A program made the translations under genes and the position numbers. A DNA stretch of 64,000 nt from Imbricaverruca yamaguchii. Taxonomy: Eukaryota > Arthropoda > Thecostraca > Neoverrucidae. The stretch covers positions 2,356,001 to 2,420,000 of the forward strand of contig JAOTOL010001639.1 in assembly GCA_034440575.1 (NCBI GenBank), read 5' to 3'. Positions 42,165-53,410 of this stretch are shown piece after piece. A model generated the notes under the pieces. That model did no database searches. It saw only the letters and a list, made by a program, of their open reading frames with translations, and was not told the DNA's origin. The first letter of the stretch is position 1. Every line of letters begins with the position of its first letter.

Positions 42165-42350
42165 GTCGATAACAGTTGATTGATGTCGTCTAGGTGTTTG
42201 GTCAGCGAGCTAACATTCCCGTGGCCGATTTTCAGTCGGCGACAGCGTCTCTGTTGCTCGACTTTGCCAACGTTCCGCGTTTGAGAAAGCGTCAATCGCG
42301 GAGGCTGCAAGAGACATCGGCAGAATGTTCGCCGTCGAGGTGGCATTGCA
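42165..42350 (-). pseudogene. LINE scrap: start of an endonuclease domain, cut by the LTR element
   Basis: Minus-strand frame RLKIGHGNVSSLTKHLDDIN stops at the LTR element. It resembles the N-terminal block of CR1-type endonucleases (pattern IGHWNVRSL...LDDIN). The continuing half is not recognisable left of 37660. Confidence 0.5.
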
Positions 42351-42932
42351 CTCGCGGTGCTTTGTACTGCTCAGGGTGTTGGGCGGCACTCCACACGACG
42401 GGGGGGCTTCCCCAGTGCCGGGAGTGGCATGCAGAGCAGCACTCCTTTGAGCTGATAGTATTGCTCGTTCAATGACTCTCCTCTTCACTTGTCCGCCCCG
42501 GCATCCTCGCCTCCTCAGCCGTCGCCGGCGTCCGACCGGGACCGATACGGCGGGGCGGACCAGGCCAGGAGGCGGCTCGGCGCTGTTGTCTTTAGCGCCG
42601 GCCGCGGCCGGGCACGGCTGGCCGGGGTCGGTCCGGACCTCCGGACACGCAGACATCTGCGGTGGCTGTTCTAGGGGGCGGGGTTGACTGGGGTAAAGAG
42701 GTGCGAAACAATTGATGTTGGTATGAATGCGGGTTTCCGACTGGTGACTGTTCTGCGGCTGGTGGACATGGCGATAGTTCTGTTTGTTTTGCCGTTTTCT
42801 CATAAGCTTGCACTGATTATGAAATTTTGATGGCAGGGCCGGGAACTTGGCTTAATTGCGAATCTTGCCTCACGTTTCAGAGAGTTCTCTTGGGCAATGT
42901 GGCACGCCCTCGCACATTACAAGCATCAGTAT
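42351..42932. other. G/C-rich stretch without a clear gene
   Basis: A minus-strand frame (42210-42803) is open but Arg/Pro/Ser-rich with no recognised domain. It may be LINE 5' sequence. Confidence 0.35.
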
Positions 42933-43246
42933 CCATTTATTTATTTATTTATTTAACAATACATGTCCTCCACGTGCAGTGGCTATTACGGACAGTCTGG
43001 GTTGAACTCACAGCTATTTACAAACAAAGGATAGATGTGTGGTCAATAGTGGGAGCAGATGCGCAACAAACATTCGTACGACAACATAATACAATATCCA
43101 TATCACTTTCCGCACTGCATACACCATACTTGCAACACGAGCTATACACGAGTGGCTTGTATGAGTGATAGGAAAGCGATGCCCTAAAGGTGACTTCGTA
43201 GTGTACACATATCCAAGGTGTAAGTTTTTTTTTTGTGGGACTAGTG

Positions 43247-44986
43247 TTATTCGTGGAGATACGCTAGTGCATGTTTCTTGAAGTTAGACAGCCTCGATGT
43301 TTTTGTTTCAGTAGGAAGTTTGTTGTAGTGGAAGACAGACGAGTAGAGAAATCTCCTGCGGCCAGCCTCTCTGTGTATGTCTGGCAGGCGCAGATGGTCG
43401 TCTGCACGTGTGTGACGGCTTCGCAGGGTATGGTTTGCAGTGATTTGACCGGCAATGTGCGTAGGCTCACCCGTCAGAATGATCTTGTGGAGCAAAGTTA
43501 GACTGTGAAATAGGTACAGATCAGCTGCAGTGAGGAGACCCAACTCGTTTCCGACATCAGTAATATGATCAAATTTTCGGAGACCTGACACGACTCTAGT
43601 GGCGAAGTGAATGATCTTGTCTAGTCTGTGGATATTTGCTGACGACCCGTTCCCGTAAACATATATGCAGTATCGGATATTGGATATAACTAGGCTATTG
43701 ACTATAGTGAAGAGGGTGCTGGTCGGCAGATGGTGACGCAGATGGTTCAGGGCCAGAAGGAACCCAGTACACTTCCGGACAACAACAGCTACATGGGAAT
43801 CCCACGACATGTGTCGATCAAATGTTACCCCAAGATTCTTACACGAATGTTTCTCATCTATCACGGCGTCCCTAAAGCACACTCGTATCGGGGTAATATT
43901 GCGCAGATTTTGACGCGATCCGAGAGTAAGAAGCTGAGTTTTGGTCGGGTTCACCTTCAAGCCGTTATCCAGGAAGTAGTCGTAGAGTTGGCTCAGGCAT
44001 GTCTCCATCTGACTTATCAGATTTGGGAGATCAGATTTCCGACCGGAGATGAGTACCTGTGTGTCGTCTGCGAACTGGGTGACATGTGCTTCCGGGACGT
44101 GCAGACTGAGGTCGTTCGAAAAGATGCAATAGAGAAGTGGACCTAATGATGAGCCTTGAAAGACACCTATGTTGTTTGGGAGAAAGGAGGAGAGATGCCT
44201 GTTTCCGTGTTGATCTGAGATCCTAACAGCCTGCGTGTGACCTCCCAGATATGCTTTAAACCAGTCGGTATCGATTCCATGGAGTTGAAGTTTAGTGAGC
44301 AGTTTGGTGTGGTCTATTACATCGAAACATTTACTGAGATCCAGAATGCAAAGGAGAGCTACTTCCGAACGGTCCATTGCTGCTAGTATTTCGTCCGTGA
44401 CTGAGATAAGGGCGGTTTCCGTAGAGTGGCGTGGTCTGAAGCCGTGCTGAGTTTGGGCCAGTAGGTGGTTTGAGTTTAGGTAGTGATAGAGTTGTTTCTG
44501 CACTACTCTCTCAGTGATCTTGGCGATAACCGGAACCAGTGAGATGGGTCTAAAATTAGAGGGATCCGAAGGATCTCCTGATTTGTGAATGGGAGTTACT
44601 ATTGACTGTTTCCAAGTGGAGGGGATATCAGCTGTAGTCAGGCATGTGTTTATAATGTCAAGCAGCACTTCGCCGATAAAAAAGAACATAAATTTGATGA
44701 CCTTAATGCAGATCCCGTCGGGTCCGCACGCACTTGTGCTTCTCATATTTATGACGATATTGGCTAGCTGTTCAAGAGATATGGGTGATACTTTATAGGA
44801 GCTGGTAGAGACGCGCGATAGCCGGCAACTGGGAGTTGTGTGTTCAGGCATGTTTGCCTGGAGTTTGACCTCTGCTGATATTTTTGGTCCGACACTAACA
44901 AAATAATGATTTAGCTGCTCAGGTAGAACCTGAGGTTGTACTCTGTGAGATCCTTTTTTTTGTATCGATAATAGGCTTGATAGCAC
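43247..44986 (-). CDS. LINE reverse transcriptase
   Basis: 579 open residues. LNHYFVSVGPKISAEV, FRPISLVPVIAKITERVV, TQHGFRPRHSTETALISVTD, LCILDLSKCFDVIDHTKLL, IGVFQGSSLGPLLYCIFSND and VTQFADDTQVLISG, then RLDKIIHFATRVVSGLRKFD and a full C-terminal end. The catalytic residues are present. It is inactive as part of a full ORF2 because the endonuclease is in another frame and truncated. Confidence 0.88.
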   Translation of the reverse strand: MLSSLLSIQKKGSHRVQPQVLPEQLNHYFVSVGPKISAEVKLQANMPEHTTPSCRLSRVSTSSYKVSPISLEQLANIVINMRSTSACGPDGICIKVIKFMFFFIGEVLLDIINTCLTTADIPSTWKQSIVTPIHKSGDPSDPSNFRPISLVPVIAKITERVVQKQLYHYLNSNHLLAQTQHGFRPRHSTETALISVTDEILAAMDRSEVALLCILDLSKCFDVIDHTKLLTKLQLHGIDTDWFKAYLGGHTQAVRISDQHGNRHLSSFLPNNIGVFQGSSLGPLLYCIFSNDLSLHVPEAHVTQFADDTQVLISGRKSDLPNLISQMETCLSQLYDYFLDNGLKVNPTKTQLLTLGSRQNLRNITPIRVCFRDAVIDEKHSCKNLGVTFDRHMSWDSHVAVVVRKCTGFLLALNHLRHHLPTSTLFTIVNSLVISNIRYCIYVYGNGSSANIHRLDKIIHFATRVVSGLRKFDHITDVGNELGLLTAADLYLFHSLTLLHKIILTGEPTHIAGQITANHTLRSRHTRADDHLRLPDIHREAGRRRFLYSSVFHYNKLPTETKTSRLSNFKKHALAYLHE

Positions 44987-45098
44987 GCCACGCAGCTGAT
45001 GGGCCTTTTTGAGCTATCTTCCCGCTAATCTCTTCCCTACAGTCAGCTCTAATAGCTGATCGAACTTGTCGGTTAAGTATTTTGTAAGTGTTTCTATC

Positions 45099-45745
45099 TT
45101 ATAAGCGCAGGGCTACATTTCGCCGATGCATGAGATGTTTGGTAGCTTCGCTAACATGTGGTGCTGTTGGGTTCCGAATTTTGATGTTTCTGAGTGGCAG
45201 GTGCTCGTCGAGAATAGGTGTCAGCAATCTCAGCAATGTGTCCCATTTATCGGTTACTGAGATGCGACCAGTGACCTGGACCCAGTCGATCTCACCAAGG
45301 TCAAGGGTCAGTTCGGAGGTGTCCACTCGTCCGAAAGAACGTGATTTTATCACGGTGTTAACTGAGGCAGGCCTGTTTACTTTAATTGAACATGTGATAA
45401 ATTTGTGGGGACTGTAGTGGCAGAAACTCACTTTGGGTCTGTCGACAGAGGTGGGTGAATTTGTTATGATGACATCCAATAAAGAGCCTGTGGAGAATGT
45501 AGGGCGCTTCACTATCACGGTAAGTGAATAGTTTCTTACGAACTCAAGCAGGTGTGTTTTGCTGGGGCAATTTGCCGTGTCGAGAAGATTGCAATTTAGA
45601 TCACCTGCGAGGTAGAAAGTGCCGGTAAAGTTCAGTGTCGCCAATTGAACCTGTCGTTCGAGCTCAGCGAAGTCAACATTTAAGGCGGGTAGACTGTTAC
45701 GAGGAGGTCGATAGATTAATTTTTTGCGGAATTCAAACTTAATAC
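45099..45745 (-). pseudogene. LINE endonuclease, C-terminal two thirds
   Basis: From LIYRPPRNSLPALNVDFAEL through GTFYLAGDLNCNLLD, GSLLDVIITN, CHYSPHKFI and the linker RNPTAPHVSEATKHLM. A stop follows RL. The first endonuclease blocks are missing. Confidence 0.8.
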
Positions 45746-45929
45746 AGCGGTTTTCAGATGATTAAGGCACTCACAGTGTTGGGCGGTGTCACACATTCGC
45801 GGTTCGATGTGCAGGATGTACGTAATCACACTATGACACAACAATGTTGTCTTGTTCCGGATAAATATATGAAAGAGTGTGGATCGCCCGGGGGTCACCG
45901 TCAAGCACCCGCCACCTGGCCGGCGGCAG

Positions 45930-46082
45930 GTACAAGTATAGGTAGAATTGAAGGTACAAGTATAGGGACAATTGAAGGTACAATTGAAAGTACAAGTACA
46001 GGTACAAGTATAGGTACAATTGTATGTACAAGTGTAGGTACAAGCGTAGGTGCAGGTACACGTAGTGGCACACGTACAGAAG
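45930..46082. repeat. 12-bp tandem repeat (GGTACAAGTATA / GGTACAATTGAA)
   Basis: About a dozen imperfect units of 12 bp, each beginning GTACAA. Both strands are open through it (Gly-Thr-Ser/Ile on +), which produces spurious frames. Confidence 0.9.
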
Positions 46083-46089
46083 CATGCAA

Positions 46090-47240
46090 CGTTGTTAAGG
46101 ATTTTTTATCATTTAGAGCCACCGTTCAAGTGGCAGGCGGGGCCATAACGCAATTCGCCAACCGCAACAGAAAGCTCGCGTATTTGGACGCGCAGAGCGC
46201 CATGATGGCAGAATGCGGTGCTGGATTACCAACTTTTTTTCGGTTATCCCAACTTTTCGTCACACTCCCTCTACGAGAATTCACAAACAATATGCCCAGA
46301 GGGACACAAACAATCCCAAATGGCTTGCGCACTTTTAATGCTCATACTAAATTACTAAAATAGCGCAGCACCCCTAGGCATCCTCGCAACAATGAACGGT
46401 TTTCACACAAATTTCATATAATTATCATTTGCAAATTTAACCCCCTCACCCTGACGCTCCACTTCTTCGGTGCCGCTCGGTTGTCGACCGTGTCGACATG
46501 ATTATTGACCATGTCGCATCTTCTGCAACGGCCAATAGTGCATCAGCTAACAGGTATCGAAAGCCGACTTCGAACGCCAACGTTTGTTGCTTTTTGCCAC
46601 TTTCTTGGAAATTTTCGCACGCGTTTCTCACACCACCGAGCACGGAATAATTCAGCGCTAACTTACAAATCATCTGCAACACTTTATCACCATTTCATTC
46701 ATAATCATCACTCCATTAAGCTCTCGACTGTCAGCACAGCGCAATCAGCCACACGGTCCTACGGTTGTCGACGATGCGCGACAATTCGCAGCTGCCTTCT
46801 GCTTGAAACTAGCCATGCGGTGCGTCGTGTTCGGTGATCTAATAGTGCTTCGAGGGTGAAATTTTTGATGTGATAATGTGACAATGTGATATCTTCCATT
46901 CGACCTCATCTTTTGGAGCACATCAGGTTGATTGTTGACAGATACTGTCCCCCCCCCCAGATAGGATATTTTGCACGTTGCACTTGTGGGCGTGCTAACT
47001 TTCCCTAGGTCCAATATACGGCTAAACGCAGGCGGAACGGTGCTCACCACACAAGATGTCTGCCGAGAGAGATCTATTCTCTGTTTTCATACACGTGATC
47101 AGAATATTCAGAATACATTCAAAGACACAATAGAATACGTGTTCTATGTTCTACGAAATTACGTCATGATATGGTAAACAAAACAATAAGTAATCAATTA
47201 TTTCCATCACTGGTTATTGAGAAATACATCAGTTTCAGGG
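46090..47240. other. No recognisable gene
   Basis: Short frames only; a C-tract near 46950. Confidence 0.45.
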
Positions 47241-47502
47241 AACTATATCCATGCGCGGCGCATCGTGACCCACTTCCAAGTGGTGGTTAACAAGCGTTTT
47301 AACAATCGTATGATATTGTGGGCGTAACTTGGTAGCATGGCAACCTTGAACTGGCGTCCGTGGTATGTCCGTATGTCCGTGGTATGTCCGTGGCGCAGCA
47401 TAAACAAACAATACGTTCGGGTGTGGGGCACCACAGTACTCCCCCCTTTAGCGCGGAGCGACGAGATATACAGATTTAGTCAACTACATACAATGTTAGA
47501 AC

Positions 47503-48538
47503 TTAGAAATACACGTAGTCCGGGCGCGGCCTGAACCGCACTGTGCGACCAGCTCTTGTCCGGCGCTCGGGAACTAGCGCTGCAGGCTCGAAGGGAGAGT
47601 CTGATGTGTCTGAGGACGTCGGTGACACCGAGGCCCACGGCGTCGCAGGCGGCGACACTGGTGTCTCCGGCGACGACCGCGCACCATCAAACGCGGCGGC
47701 GGGCGCCTCAACGTCAGGAGTGGCACTGTCACGCGCGGCGGCGGACGCGGCACTGTCGGTCGCGCTCACTGTCCCTCACGGTATCGGGTACGGCACTCTC
47801 AGGCGCGGCAGCGGGCACGGCGCTCTCAGACGCGGCACTGTCACTCGCGGTATCGGGTGCAGTACCCTCAGGCGTGTCGGTCGGCAGACGAGCCGGCTTC
47901 AACCGCTCCACTGACACTGTCGGTCTCACCGGAGGGAAGTTCCACGCGGAATCAGCGGTCCGACCGGGCCCGGACCTTGAGCGGGCCGATGTACGGCGAC
48001 TCGAGCGGGCGACGGACGCGGTCCACTCGTACCCACACGTGCGTGCAGTGCGCGAGGTCCATCGGCACGCGCGGGCGCGGGACACCGTGTTGGGCAGGGT
48101 GCGGATGCCCAGCAGCACGACCGGCAACGACTGCAACCACTCCTGGCCTCGTGCGGTGATGGCTATCTTCAGGGTGCGATGCTGCCGCTCGAGCATGCCG
48201 TTCGACTTCGGGTGGTACGCCGTCGTGCGCACGCGGTGGAAGCCGATCATCGTTGACAGCTGGGTGAAGAGCTCGGCCTCGAACTGCGCACCTCGGTCTG
48301 TCACCACCTGGAGCGGCACTCCGAACCTGCTGACCCACGTCTCCAGGAAGGCGGCAGCTACACTGGCGGCAGTGATGTCCGCGAGAGGGGCTGCCTCGAT
48401 CCAGCGGGTGGCGCGGTCGATGCAGGTCAGGAGATAGCGAAATGGCGAGAAGGTTTGACCGTGCGGGACTGAGGAAGGAAGTGGACCGACGAGGTCGAGG
48501 TGCGCTGTCTCGAAGCGAGAGGAGGGAACCTCAAACAC
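47503..48538 (-). pseudogene. Gypsy integrase core and C-terminal tail
   Basis: FETAHLDLVGPLP, YLLTCIDRATRWIEAAPL, VPLQVVTDRGAQFEAELF and YHPKSNGMLERQHRTLK give the D, D, E core. A frame change near 48020 leads to a Ser/Pro/Ala-rich end and the terminal RRTRAGRTVRFRPRPDYVYF just before the purine tract. Confidence 0.85.
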
Positions 48539-48601
48539 GCCGGGTGCAGTCTTTGTGTGGCGGTGGATCTTGGCGGATTGGCAAGCAGTGCACTCTGTGA
48601 C

Positions 48602-49063
48602 TCACCGACAGATGCTGCGTTCCATGTCTGGCCAGAAGTAGAGGGATTTCAGGATTTTGACGCAGGCATTGACACCTGGATGGGAGATGCCGTGGAATTT
48701 GTCGAAGATTGGTCGGCGGCACGAGCTGGGCAGGAGTGGTCTAGGATGAGGAGTGGAGTGCTCGCACAGGATGACGGCGTCGTCTTGCAATGGGTGCGGC
48801 TGTAGTCTGTCTCTGTATGCGGCGGTCTCGCCGTCGTCCTTCTGTTGCTCCGCAATGGAGTGCAAGTCGAACGCGTCGACGGAGACGGCGTTGACTGGGC
48901 GACTCCAGAAGTCGGCGACAACGTTGTCCACGCCACGGAGGAACTCGATCTCGGCGACGTACTCCGTGATGATGCACCAATGACGCTGCTGGCGGTCGGA
49001 CTCGGCGGCCTGTTGAATGTGAAACGCCGTAGTCAGGGGCTTGTGGTCCGTCACCAGCGTCAC
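48602..49063 (-). pseudogene. Gypsy RNase H end and integrase zinc finger
   Basis: LVTDHKPLTTAF, FLRGVDNVVADFWSRP (usually ADxLSR) and the zinc-finger histidines in FDKFHGISHPGVNACVKIL, then a stop near MERSICR. A different frame continues into the integrase core. Confidence 0.8.
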
Positions 49064-49072
49064 GTGTCGTCC

Positions 49073-49912
49073 CTAGATCAGATGGCGGAAGTGGAGCACG
49101 GCGAGGTAGGCGGCCAGCAGCTCACGGTCGTACGCGGAGTACTTCTGCTGTGGCTGGCTCAGCTTCTTGGAGTAGAATGCGACTGGGACGGGCTGCCCGT
49201 CCACCACTTGGTGGAGGACTGCACCAGCAGCCACCATGGAGCAGTCAGTGACCAGCTGGTAGGAGTCGCACTGTGGGGCGTGGTGCGACAAGATGCAAGC
49301 GTCTCGCAGGGCCTTCTTGATGGCACTGAAGGCGCTCGTCTCTGCAACATGCCATGGGAGATCCGAAGATTTGGGATGGAGACGGATGAGCTCGGTGAGT
49401 GGATGGGTGATCTTGGCGAAGTGGTGGATCATCCTACGATAGAAACCCACCATGCCGAGGAAGCGGCGGAGATCAGCTGAGTCTGTGGGCTGTGGGAGCT
49501 CGTCGATCTCGTCGATCTTCACGTCCGGTGGACGGAGTCCTGCTGCGGAGACCGTGTGCCAAGGGAGGCAACCTCGGTCTGATAGAACTGGCACTTGTCC
49601 AGCGAGATCCGGAGCTTGTGGTTGTCCAGGATGTCGAACACGGCCTGCAGGTCTCGGTGATGCTGCTCTTCATCTTCTGAGGACACGAGGAGATCGGCAA
49701 GATAGATGAAGAGGCAGTCGACTCCTCTGAAGATGGTGTCCATCGTGCGTTGGAAGGTGGCGCCACTGTTCCGGAGTCCCATAGGCATGCACAGGTACTC
49801 AAACGAGCCGAAAGGCGTGGTGACTGCGGTTTTCTCAATGTCTTGTTGGTTCATTGGAATCTGGTGGTAGTCGCGGAGGAGGTCGATTTTGGAGAAGGTC
49901 GTCCTGCAGTGC
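49073..49912 (-). pseudogene. Gypsy reverse transcriptase, catalytic motif damaged
   Basis: RTTFSKIDLLRDYHQIPMNQ, TAVTTPFGSFEYLCMPMGLR, then FIYLADLLVSSEDEEQHH: the YLDD box reads YLAD (GCC at 49698-49696). After a frame change come LPQPTDSADLRRFLGMVGFY and FYSKKLSQPQQKYSAYDREL. Loss of a catalytic Asp makes this RT dead regardless of the frames. Confidence 0.85.
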
Positions 49913-51742
49913 ACTGCTGAGCTGTGCTACTACTGCATAGACATCAAGCAGTGCTGAGACACGAACCCTGAAGGTGGAGTCGCGCCCTCTCAGGAGCTTG
50001 AACTCCTCCTCGATCTCCTCCAGGACATTTGCCTTCGCCTTGGAGTTCTGCAGACGGTTTTCGAGGGCACGAGTAGTAGCCGGCAGATTGGTGATAAACG
50101 CCTTGAACACTTTAGCAGCATGTGGGGCGAACCGTGTGTCTGACCAGAGGAGTAGTTTGCGCGTGGCCAACCCCATGCTCTCTCCACAAGCAACCAGCTC
50201 CTCATATCCCTTGCCATGGGTGAAACGTTTGGTCATGCGAGAGACCATGGTGATGGTGTCGTTTACCCATCTGTAGGTTGGGGCTGACCTGGCATTCCCA
50301 TCTGCTAAGTTGAGTAGGTGCGCACCATCCCAAAAGCATGACACGCAGGGCGGCTTTGAGCGGACTGCAAGGTCTTTGTCGCTGTTGACCAACTTCCTCA
50401 GAAACTGGACTGGCACACCTAGCTGATGGTACTGACCATCTGTACATATCGCCGCCAGTTGCTCCACGCGCTTGATGCCTACACAGGCGGTTGTCGCCAG
50501 CCACTCCTCCGCGAGTGAAGCACCGTCGTGGTTCTTCACGATAGGAGCGCCGACGATGAAAGCCTGGACCATTGCATCATCAGGCGCCTGGGGAACGATG
50601 GTTATGACAGCGGTAATGTCTATGGTGCGATGATTCAGGGTCACCTTGTCTGTCACAAGCGCAACACACGGCGAAGACTCAACGTGACGGGTCACGGCGC
50701 TGATAATTTCATCAGCGAAGGCATCGCGGAATCGTGCCATTTGAACAGATGAGTGGCAGATGTTGCCCACACCAGCACCACTGAGCTTCAGCAACACGAT
50801 TAGCTTTTCAAATTCAGTCTGCGGCAGTGACTCCTCCAGCACGTGATAGACCACACGCAGGACTCGCTTGCTGACATATGCCGACTCCTTGCTCTCCTTC
50901 GTCTTTCTGGTGCTCTTATCTTCATCTGCTCGCATATACTCCTTGTGCTTGGTGGACGTCAGGTGGCATTTCAATGACGCTTTGAGCAGCACGAACGACC
51001 GAGGAAGTGTCATGGGCTTTGGAAAGGACGTCCCGAGAGAGAAGTCATATCGGTAGACGCCAGCGACGTTGGTGGATTTTATGTCAGGAAGCTGGTTAGG
51101 ACTGAAATCCGGGTTTCAGACGTCACAGTAGATGACACCGAGGTCTGGAAGACACTTGAGGTGATGGGATGAGGCACGGATAAAAGATTCGAGATCCCTT
51201 GCAAATTTGAGGGCCTCGAGCTCATCCTTATCATTCACTTCATGCATGACGGTATCACCATGGATGCGAGGCCCTTCCATCAGCTGACAGAGGCGGGAGA
51301 CTGTTGACTCCAGCTTCCCTATCTTGGCCGTGCACGCACACACTTCGACCGCACGATGAGACGTGCCGGTCGCACCCTGCCCAGGAACCGCGCCGCCGGG
51401 TGCGTTTTGGCCTGGATCTGAATCCACGGGTGACTCCTGTCCGGGAGCTGCATCACCTGGTGCGTCTCGCACGGGAGCTGCATCATCTGGTGCGTCTCGC
51501 CCGGGAGCTGCATCGCCTGGTGCGTCCCTTCTGGGAGCTGCATCGCCTGGTGCGTCCCGCCTGGGAGCTGCATCGCTGGGTGCGTCCCGCCTGGGAGCTG
51601 CATCGCTGGGTGCGTCCCGCCTGGGAGCTGCATCGCCTGGTGCGTCCCTTCTGGGAGCTGCATCGCCTGGTGCGTCCCGCCTGGGAGCTGCATCGCCTGG
51701 TGCGTCCCGACTGGGAGCTGCATCGCTGGGTGCGTCCAATCC
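49913..51742 (-). pseudogene. hAT-like transposase-derived gene, cut by gypsy, with an in-frame TGA
   Basis: One continuous minus-strand frame except for a TGA at 51118-51116. Before it lie the 30-bp repeat and VEVCACTAKIGKLES, LPDLGVIYCDV. After it come NPDFSPNQLPDIKSTNV, YRYDFSLGTSFPKPM and SLKCHLTSTKHKEYM (finger-like), EFEKLIVLLKLSGAGVGNIC, ALVTDKVTLNHRTIDI (first catalytic-type Asp), AAICTDGQYHQL (second), CVSCFWDGAHLLNLAD and LLWSDTRFAPHAAKVF. This resembles the multi-copy hAT-like genes related to vertebrate C17orf113/ZNF862. The C-terminus, including the hAT dimerisation region, is missing beyond LSSALQ, where gypsy starts. Confidence 0.72.
51443..51742 (-). repeat. 30-bp coding-type minisatellite, ten copies
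   Basis: Units starting GGGAGCTGCATCGCCTGGTG (+ strand) every 30 bp from 51443 to 51713. On the minus strand each encodes GDAAPRRDAP-like decapeptides in frame with the hAT-like gene. Both strands are fully open in all frames through the array. Confidence 0.95.
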
Positions 51743-51880
51743 AGGAGCTACGCCAAAATTAACATATCAGTGCAGGTATCAATACATTGACAAATGACAA
51801 ATGTCAATAAATGACAAATCTTTTCCATTATTCTAAAAGATGCTCAGAGCACTTCCACTAACAATGAAGTTACTTACTTC

Positions 51881-52102
51881 TTACTTCTTCACGGTGGATA
51901 CTTCTTCACGACCTTCTAAAATTGCAAAAACATTTTCAACAACCTCTGCCCTATCTTCCTCTTCAGGCAGTAAAGGCAGGCCACCATCTACATCATTTGC
52001 TACATCCACTCTGATTAAATCCAAATGTTCCTTGACTTTCTGTTGAACCCTCCTGCGCTTCGCACGATGACTGCTCCCATGAGGAAAATCCATTTTCTGC
52101 AA
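51881..52102 (-). other. Possible upstream exon of the hAT-like gene
   Basis: After an acceptor-like CTCCACTTTTGCAG comes ATGGATTTTCCTC with frame MDFPHGSSHRAKRRRVQQKV, and an acidic stretch LLPEEEDRAEVVENVF. The end has GTAAGAAGTAAG, a donor-like motif. The phases do not join simply to the frame at 51742, so the link is unproven. Confidence 0.35.
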
Positions 52103-53174
52103 AAGTGGAGTGACAGTGCTTAGATCTTACTTTAATGGCAGTACTTAGGTGTATTATGAAAAAGTGAGGCGAGTGGTAAAAGGTTACGGTGGAGGCTACT
52201 CTGCAACTCGTTTTTGTCATTGTGCTTTTATCATGTTTTCTGTGAATATATGTGCCATGGATCTAAAAGTGGAGCAATGAGCACTTTAAGTAGAATAACC
52301 AGAAATAAAGTGAACAAAAGACTATGTGGACAATATGGCCCCATACAAGTGTGGAACATGGCCCCATAAAAGTTTAGGAATTCTGAAGACCACATGCCCC
52401 AAACAGCCTTTGTTTTTGTGTAATCAATTTTTCGAAAAAATAGAGGTTTCAGGCAATTCCAGATACATCAGGATGTCAGACAGCTGTCTCACCTGTCTGA
52501 TTTTGCTGGACAGAATGCAAGAGCCTGGCCGGCACAAAACTATTCCATGACAATGAGTTATTTTGGGATGTTTGGTACTATTTGTGGTGCATTGGATGGT
52601 TTTTGTAGTATTTAGAAGACACTGCACTCTCCCTTATCTTACTCAGTAGCTTCCACCTAAATTAGAAAGCATTACTCTCAGCATGAAGTCAGGGAAATAA
52701 TTTAATTTAACTAATATCAACTACCTGAGAAGAAGAAAATGTCTGCGTGAACATCTAAATTATATGCATTACTGGTGCCAAAAATTACCTGAGACACTCA
52801 GAACTTGCTTAAATAGATGCATTGTATGCAGACAAATAGGACGCACCCAAAATTGTTTCTATCAAATCTCGACACTATCAGATTTAATACAGAAACAGTG
52901 CATCGTTCCTTATCTATAGGAAGCATGGTTTTCTTGACTATATTTTGAGTAATAAAATTAGAAGTAATCTCAAAATAAAAGAAAAAACACAACTGCACCA
53001 CATGCCTATAGCTTTCATATTGCACATGCTTCACCAGAGGTGACATATTTGGATAGACCTAGGAACAATTTCATGATGTTATGATGACTAACTTGGAATT
53101 TCCTCCACACTGAATGGTGAAAATTCTACCACAATTGACAACAATATACATTTGAGAAGTAGGTACTAAACAAT
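52103..53174. other. No recognisable gene
   Basis: AT-rich, with short frames only. Confidence 0.45.
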
Positions 53175-53410
53175 TCAGATTTCACATCGATGGGACACAC
53201 TAAATTTCCTTTGCAATAAATTGCCTTGTGCATATAGCATTCTTCTCTGTCGCAGTATATCTTCATCATCGTTCAACTCATTGTTCAAGATATGACCTAG
53301 ATAAAGAACTTTGTCTACTTTCACAACGAGTGAATGTGGGATATTTAACATTTTTCGTACCTTTTGATTTGATGACAAGAATTTAACTCTTCCTAGGCTT
53401 GAAAGCAGCA
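53175..53410 (-). pseudogene. LINE reverse-transcriptase scrap (late RT/thumb)
   Basis: VDKVLYLGHILNNELNDDED and ILRQRRMLYAQGNLLQRKFS match the YLGH...RMLYAQGN block after the RT palm of a multi-copy non-LTR family. Only about 75 residues remain. It abuts the next fragment at about 53410. Confidence 0.65.

Larger units (their letters stand above)
42933..45745 (-). mobile_element. CR1-like LINE, second member of the GVFQGS subfamily, 5'-truncated
   Basis: The 3' tail is (AAAT)n at 42955-42934. The RT frame is 43247-44986 and the endonuclease frame 45099-45745. An in-frame TAA (near 45100) and a frameshift near 45000 separate them. The 5' end is cut within the endonuclease at about 45745. It shares block-by-block wording with the LINE at 33.6 kb. 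Confidence 0.87.
47240..49912 (-). mobile_element. Ty3/gypsy-like element, 5'-truncated, inserted in a hAT-like gene
   Basis: The 3' side has a polypurine tract TAAAGGGGGGAGTAC (47450-47436) directly before TGTGGTGCCCC, the start of a 3' LTR whose far end I cannot fix. Pol runs from RT (49912) through RNase H to integrase, with frame changes. The 5' LTR, gag and protease are absent. The left half of RT begins exactly where the hAT-like gene breaks off (near 49912). Confidence 0.8.

Noticed and set aside
51116..51118. Selenocysteine TGA in the hAT-like gene
   Set aside because: No reason for a selenoprotein in this family and no SECIS-like structure recognised; a nonsense mutation is simpler.
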